Of a stretch of DNA of 64,000 nucleotides, positions 57,732-64,000 are shown piece after piece. The notes under the pieces were generated by a model. The model was not told the DNA's origin, did not search any database, and worked only from the letters and a program-made list of their open reading frames with translations. Position numbers and translations under genes: made by a program. This DNA comes from Polyporus tsugae. Its lineage: Eukaryota; Basidiomycota; Agaricomycetes; Polyporales; Polyporaceae. Each line of letters begins with the position of its first letter. Within the stretch, counting starts at the first letter, position 1. The stretch covers positions 124,001-188,000 of the forward strand of contig JAHRBS010000011.1 of assembly GCA_024305745.1 (NCBI GenBank), written 5' to 3'.

Positions 57732-60665
57732 TTACATTTGCTCGGCGAATTGCTTGGCGGATTCGTTGATGCCGTCTTTCAAAGTCTCGACTCCGGTGTT
57801 GGGTTCGTGACCGTGAGTCATGAAGAAAGGGGACATTCCTGTGGACGCATGTACACGACATCGGTAAGCGAACTCTGCTAGTGGTAGCCATTCGACCCAG
57901 TCGTCCTGTTTGTGATTGATGAAGATCCGTAGATAGGTCTGGATCTCTTGATTCATGCGCTCGGTCTGGCCGTCGGTCTGGGGATGATAGGCTGTACTAG
58001 GATTGCCTTCGATCCCCATCTGTCGGTAGACTTCTTTGGTGAAGGAGGACACAAGGGTGGGACCTTGGTCTGACCATATGCACTTGGGCAGGCTGTGGGG
58101 TACGACTACGTGTTTGATGAAGAGTCTTGCTTGTCCTTCCGAGTCTAGCGTTTTCGAACAGGGGATAGCAATGTAGTCCTTTGACTTCATATCGACAAAG
58201 ACTAGTATGGCATCATGTCCGTTGCATTCGGGTAGTCCGGTCATATAGTCCATGGTGACGAATTGCCAGTTCTGATCGGGAATAGGGTTGGGATGGAGTG
58301 GTGCGGCACGTGGTTGTCGATCAATCTTGACGCGCTGGCACGTGATGCATCCGGCGACGTACTTGGCAACGTCTTTCCAAATGGACGGCCACCAATAAGA
58401 TCTCATGATCAGATCTTGTGTTTTGGCTGCGCCCGGGTGTCCAGCCGCGATTGAATCGTGGTGTGAAGCGATGACGCGTCCGCGAAGTTCCGAGTGGTTT
58501 GGAACGACCATTCTCCCCCTCCTGTAGATTAAGCCGTCCTCGGCTATCTCCCAATCATTGTCCTTTCCTAGTTTCTCGACGACAAGACGGTCATAAAGAG
58601 TAACGTGTTCCAGACACATTTTCTTTAGATTGTCTGCTCCGTCTATTGTATGAGAAGCCGCAAACCAGTGTTCCTTGAGCAACGTGAAGTTTTCGATCAC
58701 GGGACCGGTTTCGTGGTCCACGCGTCGAGACAGAGCGTCTACTTTGCCCATGGTACGACCTGGTTTATGGTGTAACTTGAAATGGTAGTTCGCGAGAGTT
58801 GTCGCCCAACGCGCTTGTCGCGCGTTTAGTCGTTGTGGTTTTCGGAAGTATTCGAGGTTTTTGTGGTCATTATGGACCTCGAATTCTCGCGCGTTTTGGA
58901 GGAAGTGACGCCATTCTTGTAACACGGCGATAACCGACAACATTTCTCGATCCCAGATCTCGTATCCTTTTTGTGCGGGTGTTAAGGAATGTGATAGGAA
59001 GGCAATAGGTTTCCATAGTCCGTTCTGACACTGCAAGAGCTCGGCGCCGATCGCAAAGTTCGAGGCATTGCATTCGACTTTTAAGGGATCCGTGTCGTTG
59101 GGTATGGCTAACATGGGGGCGTGTGTGATTGCGCCCTTGATCCCTTCAAAAGCAAGTTGATGCTCTGGAGTCCATGTCCATACGTTAAGACTCGTGAGAT
59201 GATTCATTGGTCCAGCGATCTTTGAGAAGTCCTTGATAAACTGTCTATAGAAGTTTGCGAATCCGAGGAAACTCTGTACATCACGTTTGCACGTGGGTAC
59301 CGGCCAATCAGTGACACCTTTGACCTTGCCCGGGTCCATGCGGATCTCGCCGGGGGTGATGATATGGCCTAAGTACTCGGTTTCTTGAGTTTCGAACTCG
59401 CACTTCTGGGGTTTACACGTAAGGTGATTGTCTCGAAGGATCTGGAGGACTTGTCGCACTATGCGTCTGTGTTCCTCTAGATCGGCTGTACAGATGATGA
59501 TGTCGTCCAAGTACACAATGACTTTTCCACGAAGAATCAGATCTTGAAAGATCGAGTTCATCATCATTTGGAAAGTCGCCGGGGAATTCGTTAAGCCGAA
59601 AAACATGACGAGAGGTTCGTATAAGCCGCGATTCATAATAAACACTGCTTTTTCCTCGTCGCCATCGACTATGCGAATATTGTTGTACCCCCAATGTATG
59701 TCTAACTTGGTATAGTACTGGGCTCCTTTCAGCCGATCTAGGATTTCTAGCATTAGAGGAAGGGGGTATACGTTTTTCTTGGTCAAGGCGTTTAACTGTC
59801 TGTAGTCCTGAACGGGACGTAGTTTGCCGTCTTTTTTCTTGACAAAGAAGAATGGAGCCCCCCACGAGGATTTCGATGGGCGAATTCGACCCGTGGATAG
59901 ATTTTCCTCTAAGAATACGTCTAGCGCTTGTTGTTCGTCTAGGGTCATGGGGTATATTTTTCCACAATACGGTTTAGCGTTCACGGTTAATTCAATCGCG
60001 TGGTCATAAGGCCGTCGTTCGGGAAGAGTGGAGAACGTCGCTTCGTCGAAGACGTCGCGGAAATCTCGATAATACTCTGGAATCATTTCCTCGAACGTTT
60101 GTTCTGCCTTGGCCTCATTCTGTTTGATTGCGATTTCCATTGCTACCGACGATTTCGCACGTATGTGGACTGATCGGGCGTCAAGCCACGATCGGGTATG
60201 TAGGGAGAAGATTCGATCACCAGCGCTGACGATGTGATGGCAAGTGCTCGGGCATCGGTCGAACTCAATGGTTTTGTTCTTCCAATGTATCGACGGATTG
60301 TGATGCTCAATCCAGTCGTGTCCGAGATATATGTCCATTTTGCCGAGATCAGTGACTAGAAGCGGGATTTGTTCCGCGTGGTCTCCGATCTGTAGTTGTA
60401 CGTCAACGTAATGCGTGATTCTACCACCTATGTTGGGAGATCCATCGGCGTTAAATACGTCAATGGGATGTGGGAATGGCTTAGGTGATAAGCCTGCACG
60501 CTGAACGAAGTTTCTATTGACACACGAACCGGTACAACCGGTATCGCAGAGAGCCTTGGTGTCGTAAACCTGAAGAGTTTCTAGGTTTTTGATCATGACC
60601 GGTATGTCTAGTTGTTTGCTTCCGGTACCGCGTGTGACTTTGAAGTACGTCGGACCGTAAGACAT
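57732..60665 (-). CDS. pol: Ty3/gypsy Pol: protease, RT, RNase H, integrase
   Basis: Copies the element RNA into DNA and integrates it. From the ATG at 60665 there are 977 codons. The aspartic protease has Asp-Thr-Gly at 41-43. Reverse transcriptase shows KLDIHWGY (Asp322) and YLDD at 385-388. In RNase H the first acidic residue of the usual DAS motif is Asn533 (CNASNFAIG). Integrase has the zinc ligands His735 or His736, His743, Cys773 and Cys776, and the acidic triad Asp806, Asp866 and Glu902. The frame ends at TAA 57732-57734, while the conserved C-terminus continues in the same frame. The Asn533 change probably abolishes RNase H, so this copy likely needs help in trans. Confidence 0.92.
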   Translation of the reverse strand: MSYGPTYFKVTRGTGSKQLDIPVMIKNLETLQVYDTKALCDTGCTGSCVNRNFVQRAGLSPKPFPHPIDVFNADGSPNIGGRITHYVDVQLQIGDHAEQIPLLVTDLGKMDIYLGHDWIEHHNPSIHWKNKTIEFDRCPSTCHHIVSAGDRIFSLHTRSWLDARSVHIRAKSSVAMEIAIKQNEAKAEQTFEEMIPEYYRDFRDVFDEATFSTLPERRPYDHAIELTVNAKPYCGKIYPMTLDEQQALDVFLEENLSTGRIRPSKSSWGAPFFFVKKKDGKLRPVQDYRQLNALTKKNVYPLPLMLEILDRLKGAQYYTKLDIHWGYNNIRIVDGDEEKAVFIMNRGLYEPLVMFFGLTNSPATFQMMMNSIFQDLILRGKVIVYLDDIIICTADLEEHRRIVRQVLQILRDNHLTCKPQKCEFETQETEYLGHIITPGEIRMDPGKVKGVTDWPVPTCKRDVQSFLGFANFYRQFIKDFSKIAGPMNHLTSLNVWTWTPEHQLAFEGIKGAITHAPMLAIPNDTDPLKVECNASNFAIGAELLQCQNGLWKPIAFLSHSLTPAQKGYEIWDREMLSVIAVLQEWRHFLQNAREFEVHNDHKNLEYFRKPQRLNARQARWATTLANYHFKLHHKPGRTMGKVDALSRRVDHETGPVIENFTLLKEHWFAASHTIDGADNLKKMCLEHVTLYDRLVVEKLGKDNDWEIAEDGLIYRRGRMVVPNHSELRGRVIASHHDSIAAGHPGAAKTQDLIMRSYWWPSIWKDVAKYVAGCITCQRVKIDRQPRAAPLHPNPIPDQNWQFVTMDYMTGLPECNGHDAILVFVDMKSKDYIAIPCSKTLDSEGQARLFIKHVVVPHSLPKCIWSDQGPTLVSSFTKEVYRQMGIEGNPSTAYHPQTDGQTERMNQEIQTYLRIFINHKQDDWVEWLPLAEFAYRCRVHASTGMSPFFMTHGHEPNTGVETLKDGINESAKQFAEQM

Positions 60666-60690
60666 TACTCGGATGGCGTTAATGGGCGCA

Positions 60691-60971
60691 CTAGGGGTTT
60701 TTTTCGATTTTTTTGTTATTTTTGGACGAGAAATTAAGCACGGGTTCTAACCCGCCGCGCTGATCGTTGCCTGTAGGTTGGCTCCGACGATCAGTCGTCT
60801 CGTTATTTTTAATAAGTATAGTACGTAACTGGGTAGGGTGGGGAATGGTGGAGTTGTCCGGTGAATAAGTAGGCATAGGTATAGTACAACCCGGAACGGG
60901 TACATCCGAATCCAGGACAGAAAACCGGTTCTGAAAACTATCGTAAAGGGATGGTCGCCGCGTATGTGCGC
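60691..60971 (-). other. Linker frame between gag and pol
   Basis: Between the gag stop (TAA 60972-60974) and the pol ATG, the -1 frame relative to gag stays open for about 90 codons and has protein-like composition (SFQNRFSVLDSDVPVPG; then the ATG-started PTYSPDNSTIPHPTQ). It ends at TAG 60691-60693, just after A AAA AAC CCC. It may join Gag to Pol by frameshifting, or be a short separate frame. Confidence 0.35.
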
Positions 60972-62261
60972 TTACGTGGGACCGTAGGGAAAATGCTGCT
61001 CGTACTCGTCCATCTGTTGCTGTATCTCATTGTACCCATCCATGTATTCCTCCGGTGCGTGTTGTGGTTCTGGGTCCTCGTGATAGGTAGGGACCGTTAC
61101 CCCGGCAATCTGTGCAAGGAAGTCCTCGGGGTCTTCTTGATGGAAACGTCTGACCTCTTCGAGGAATTCTTCGCGACTGTCGCGTTCTTCCCATCGGCGC
61201 TTTTGTACCGCGGCTGCACCGGTCCGGTTGGGGATGTGCCACATGTCTCCGCATGAGCCCTTCTCGGTCTGCTTTGCGCCACACTTTCGGCATGGTCGGG
61301 CCCTGAGCCGATCAATGTCCATCGGCTGTCCGGCTCCTCCATACGTGACCCCGGTGCCTGTGCGTCTGTCTCCCGGCATCGTGGGTACTTGGGGACGTGG
61401 TGGGTAGTATGGCCGGGGCGGAGGGTATTGCGGGGCATATGGCGGATACCTTGAGGGCGGGAACGCTGGGTCATGTTCCGGGTATCGTGATTGGTATCGT
61501 GGGCCGGGTTCCGGGTATCGTGGGAACGGGTTCCCATATCGCGGGGGAGCGTTTGGCGGTGGGTAACGAGGTGGAGCACGTGGGGGCGGTTGTTGCGGGG
61601 GTGGTCGACGTGTGAAGTCACGGATCTGGCGGTTGAAGATGATGCGATCGTTGTCCATGGCGATGATCGTAGATTTCCACTGGGCGTAGGTGACAGGCTT
61701 TACCGGCATCGTGCTGATCGCAACTAGGTAGCTGGATGGTAGCGCGTTTTTGAGCCGGTAAATATTGTTAGCCGTGTCTTTGTTTTCCGTAGCACGGGCT
61801 GTCAGATCTTCCCATTTGTCAAAGAAGTCTTCGGCCCGGCGATTGCCCATATGAATCTGATCGAGTGCGATGATTGCGTCGTTAACGTAGTTTATTGGTC
61901 TAAACTTCGCTGTCAACTCGGCCCAGAATGCTGCTACGTCCGGGTAGTTCCATCTATTCCCATTTGCCACAAACTTGTCCTCTACAAGATTACGCTTCCA
62001 TCTGTTCACAGTTGTACCGCGAATCAACCCTAAGACGGCAGATATTGCTGGATCTTTGTCCAGGCCGGCCACGTAGACCTGGACGTCAGACTTCCATTGT
62101 TCGAAGTCTGGGCTGAGGCCGTCGAAGTACTCGGGCTGGGCGAGTCTAGGTGGGGCGTGGTTCCTACCTCCGCGTTGGGGTTGGGTTGCCGCGATGAAGT
62201 TTGCGATCTCCCCCGAGATCCACGCTTGCGTTGCCGCGTCGAATGAAAATGTTTGCGCCAT
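60972..62261 (-). CDS. gag: Gag-like capsid protein, 429 aa
   Basis: It forms the shell of the cytoplasmic particle in which reverse transcription occurs. The N-terminal 200 residues have the Gag architecture of fungal Ty3 elements (YFDGLSPDFEQWKSDVQVY, NRWKRNLVEDKF, FWAELTAKFRPIN, AEDFFDKWEDLTARA). A long Pro/Tyr/Arg-rich stretch follows, then a Cys-rich segment (CRKCG ... SCGDMWH) in the place of a nucleic-acid-binding knuckle, though not the canonical CCHC spacing. The frame has its own ATG at 62261 and overlaps the preceding ORF by 232 nt in the -1 frame. Pol lies in the same frame 307 nt downstream, but at least two stops intervene. Confidence 0.85.
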   Translation of the reverse strand: MAQTFSFDAATQAWISGEIANFIAATQPQRGGRNHAPPRLAQPEYFDGLSPDFEQWKSDVQVYVAGLDKDPAISAVLGLIRGTTVNRWKRNLVEDKFVANGNRWNYPDVAAFWAELTAKFRPINYVNDAIIALDQIHMGNRRAEDFFDKWEDLTARATENKDTANNIYRLKNALPSSYLVAISTMPVKPVTYAQWKSTIIAMDNDRIIFNRQIRDFTRRPPPQQPPPRAPPRYPPPNAPPRYGNPFPRYPEPGPRYQSRYPEHDPAFPPSRYPPYAPQYPPPRPYYPPRPQVPTMPGDRRTGTGVTYGGAGQPMDIDRLRARPCRKCGAKQTEKGSCGDMWHIPNRTGAAAVQKRRWEERDSREEFLEEVRRFHQEDPEDFLAQIAGVTVPTYHEDPEPQHAPEEYMDGYNEIQQQMDEYEQHFPYGPT

Positions 62262-62983
62262 TGCTCGATGAGCGCGGGGTGGTTGGCTGATGCCGGCGGT
62301 TTGGATGGGAGGTTGGATGGGGTTTTGGGAAGCGGGTAGGGATCCTGTGGCCGTGAGGGAAGTGCGGAGATCGAGATTCTCGAGGGCACGGATGAATCCG
62401 TCTGAGTCAGATCTATGACGTCTGGAAGGTTCCTGATCGTCGTCTGAGTCTGTTGGAGGCGAGGGTTCTTCCGGGAGTTCTCGGTATTCAAATCAGCTAC
62501 TTCTGGCGACCGGGGACGCTTCCGTGGATCCCGCGGCTTGGACGGGGATGGGGATGTGTGCGACAGGTGGGGTGGGTTCTCGCTGACGTTCTGGACGGGT
62601 GCGTGGGTACGGACTTCCGGGGCGTGCAACGGGCTCAGGGGTCGGCTGACGCGCACGAGTTCTTGGGTGAGTTGCTCCAGGTACCGGAGCTGTTGGTTCC
62701 GGTGGCGGTTCGCGCGGGATTGGGATGTATTCTGGGAGTTGGAAGGCGATGGGGTTCTGGCTGTGGTACCGGTTAGGACACGGTTGTTGGTGGCACTGGT
62801 GGAGATCGCCGTCGAAGAGGTATGCGTCAACTCTGACGTCGTCTGATTTCTGGAATTGACAGTGCCGCTGTCCTGCGCAAGCCGTGTTGCCCTAGCTTCC
62901 CGCGCGTTTATAGCGCGGACGACCGGTGGAGGGGATGGAGACGGAGTTGGATACGATTCAAGCAGCAGATCCCAAGGGTCCAT
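62030..62983 (-). CDS. Element ORF upstream of gag, 317 aa, disordered
   Basis: Starts at ATG 62983 (MDPWDLLLES). The protein is rich in Ser, Pro, Thr, Asn and Gln and is predicted to be disordered. It has a basic stretch resembling a nuclear localisation signal (residues 149-158) and VIDLT at 189-193 followed by Gln-Thr-Asp-Ser-Ser, which fits a SUMO-interacting motif. It overlaps the gag-like ORF in a different frame, so a -1 shift could fuse the two. I do not know a family for it. It might be an N-terminal Gag extension or an accessory protein that contacts host chromatin. Composition and its own ATG support coding. Confidence 0.6.
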   Translation of the reverse strand: MDPWDLLLESYPTPSPSPPPVVRAINAREARATRLAQDSGTVNSRNQTTSELTHTSSTAISTSATNNRVLTGTTARTPSPSNSQNTSQSRANRHRNQQLRYLEQLTQELVRVSRPLSPLHAPEVRTHAPVQNVSENPPHLSHTSPSPSKPRDPRKRPRSPEVADLNTENSRKNPRLQQTQTTIRNLPDVIDLTQTDSSVPSRISISALPSRPQDPYPLPKTPSNLPSKPPASANHPALIEQWRKHFHSTRQRKRGSRGRSQTSSRQPNPNAEVGTTPHLDSPSPSTSTASAQTSNNGSLTSRSTWPAWTKIQQYLPS

Positions 62984-63104
62984 TTACTAAATGCAAAGAA
63001 GGTGTAGGTAAGCGTACGTGACGAGATGTAGGTTACACTAGCAGTTTTACCGCGGTATGGCTAACCGGGGTCTCCTGCGCCGAGTTGTGACACGTGGTCA
63101 CTGA

Positions 63105-63707
63105 CTACTCGGTTGGGATGGACACGTGTAGGATAGCGGTCTGGTCGATAACGTAAGGTATAAGGGAAATGTGAAATACCCAATAGGTGGGTTGTGTGGA
63201 TGCGATGATACCGTAGAGAGAGTAGCTGGCAGTTGTTGGGGTGGCGGGGAAGCGGAAGATGACGTGTCCGGGAAGGACAGAGTAAAGGGAGCGTGGGACG
63301 TACGCCGTAACTTCTGTTCCTTGGAACAGTGGGGTGTTGACCCTTGTTTGGATGAAGGTGGCGTGCGCGGGATTGACGTGTCGGGATACGGCGATGTGAA
63401 CGGGGACGCCGGCGTCTGAGTCGGAGTCAGAATCTACGGCGGTGGCGGAGTCGGAATCGGAGTCTGAGTTGATAAGGGGACTTGGGGATCGGTGACGAGG
63501 GTGCGGGGGCGGAATTGGGATGGGTGGTGTCGACGACGGAGACGGCGGCGACGAGTTGGTGAGGGTGTATATAGGGACGAGGTGGTGGGTGGTGCCGTCG
63601 GCGAGACGCACGACGAGCGGAGGGTTCAGGATGGGGAGAGAAGTGGAGGATGATGAGGACGCCACGGTTGGCAACGAAGACGGTGCGCCGTAGGTCGAGG
63701 AAAGGGT
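63105..63707 (-). other. AUG-less open frame in the element leader
   Basis: The frame is open from just inside the 5' LTR boundary to 63105, about 200 codons, with no ATG. The translation is protein-like (LVVRLADGTTHHLVPIYT; an acidic SDSDSDS tract; GTEVTAYVPRSLYSVLPGHV). Translation would need a non-AUG start or splicing. It could instead be a relic frame. Confidence 0.35.
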
Positions 63708-63718
63708 AGCTTCGAGTT
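63708..63718 (-). other. Primer-binding site, self-complementary to the LTR
   Basis: In element orientation AACTCGAAGCT begins 2 nt after the LTR end. It is not a TGG-initial tRNA site. It is the exact complement of AGCTTCGAGTT within the LTR (complement of 63775-63785), which starts about 33 nt after the beginning of the TATATAA box, where the transcript should begin. Confidence 0.75.
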
Positions 63719-63719
63719 A

Positions 63720-63914
63720 TGATAAGGTCAGACCTCACGCTGGCAATAAGCGAAAGACTGGGGGACTAAAGACCAACTCGAAGCTGGGGAATTACCGCAG
63801 CTTCGAGTGGTTTATATATTGTATTGAAGCCTGTGCACGGACCAGGTGCTTCAGGGCAGGTCGTACAGGTTGTTACAGGTGGTATTACTAATCATAAAAA
63901 GTCGTATCGTAACA
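63720..63914 (-). repeat. 5' LTR of the Ty3 element, 195 bp
   Basis: Identical to 56743-56937. In element orientation it supplies the promoter and the predicted RNA start. Confidence 0.95.
63812..63818 (-). promoter_or_regulatory. TATA box in the 5' LTR
   Basis: TATATAA on the minus strand, followed 27 nt after its last base by AGCTTCGAGTT, the predicted start of the RNA. Confidence 0.6.
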
Positions 63915-63919
63915 CTCAG
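63915..63919. repeat. 5-bp target duplication, right
   Basis: CTCAG, identical to 56738-56742; the GC-rich repeat continues to the window end. Confidence 0.9.
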
Positions 63920-64000
63920 GATTGCCCGGGCCGGTTAGCAGGCCAGCGGGACCATCGGCAACCGAGGAGCGAGACGAGGTGCCACCCGGAGCTGCCGAAT

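Larger units (their letters stand above)
56743..63914 (-). mobile_element. Complete Ty3/gypsy chromovirus, 7,172 bp
   Basis: Two identical 195-bp LTRs, a 5-bp target duplication (CTCAG), a primer-binding site, a polypurine tract and ordered genes define a full-length element on the minus strand: leader frame, Pro/Ser-rich ORF, gag-like ORF, pol, and a C-terminal chromodomain. Chromodomain plus GPY/F-type integrase places it among the chromoviruses. The identical LTRs mean a very recent insertion. An in-frame TAA in the integrase tail and an altered RNase H residue suggest that this copy is not autonomous. It sits inside a copy of the GC-rich repeat seen at 45.4-45.8 kb. Confidence 0.95.

Noticed and set aside
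1..64000. CRISPR array, operons or prophage
   Set aside because: The sequence is eukaryotic with spliced genes; no regularly spaced short repeats or bacterial gene order are present.

Overview
The window looks like an accessory, transposon-packed stretch of a basidiomycete (Agaricomycete) nuclear genome. The multi-exon genes are interrupted by GT-AG introns of about 45-60 nt. The recognisable families are typical of mushroom-forming fungi: Plavaka and hAT DNA transposases, a Ty3 chromovirus, DUF6589-type proteins, an alpha-kinase, a KDM3-like JmjC protein and GH115. There is no bacterial-type gene organisation. Family names rest on recalled family signatures, not on a database search.

Layout. 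1-8.6 kb holds no convincing gene, only MITE and fold-back material (a TA-flanked MITE at 6.49-6.96 kb; a palindromic element with two opposed tRNA-like heads at 7.14-7.86 kb). 9.0-14.4 kb is a dead Plavaka transposase gene split by a 2.2-kb element with terminal inverted repeats (TIRs), followed by a Ty1/copia protease scrap. 15.1-19.6 kb is a complete hAT transposon: 8-bp target duplication, 12-bp TIRs, and a 14-exon transposase that reads through as 993 codons without a break. 22.1-24.65 kb is an intact 10-exon JmjC histone-demethylase-like gene. 25.7-29.7 kb is a decayed large zinc-finger transposase-like gene on the minus strand, with a short basic two-exon gene diverging from its 5' end. 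30.47-30.84 and 47.38-47.75 kb are two nearly identical 370-bp MITEs. 35.9-38.5 kb is an intact 11-exon alpha-kinase gene. 39.7-40.6 kb is a broken GH115 fragment, and 40.7-42.7 kb a NUDIX gene. 46.1-46.8 kb is a small five-exon gene with a HicA-like pattern. 49.5-55.7 kb is a DUF6589-type gene broken by about 3.9 kb of foreign DNA that includes an Mdm33/She9 fragment. 56.74-63.91 kb is a complete Ty3/gypsy chromovirus with identical 195-bp LTRs and a 5-bp target duplication, inserted in a GC-rich repeat that also occurs at 45.4-45.9 kb.

Working together. The region records successive layers of mobile DNA around a few genes that keep open reading frames (JmjC, alpha-kinase, NUDIX, the small HicA-like gene). 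The youngest layers appear to be the Ty3 element, the MITE pair and the hAT element; the older ones (Plavaka, the large minus-strand transposase, DUF6589) carry stops, frameshifts and insertions. The retroelement is the most informative: its primer-binding site matches its own predicted 5' transcript end over 11 nt, pointing to Tf1-like self-priming.
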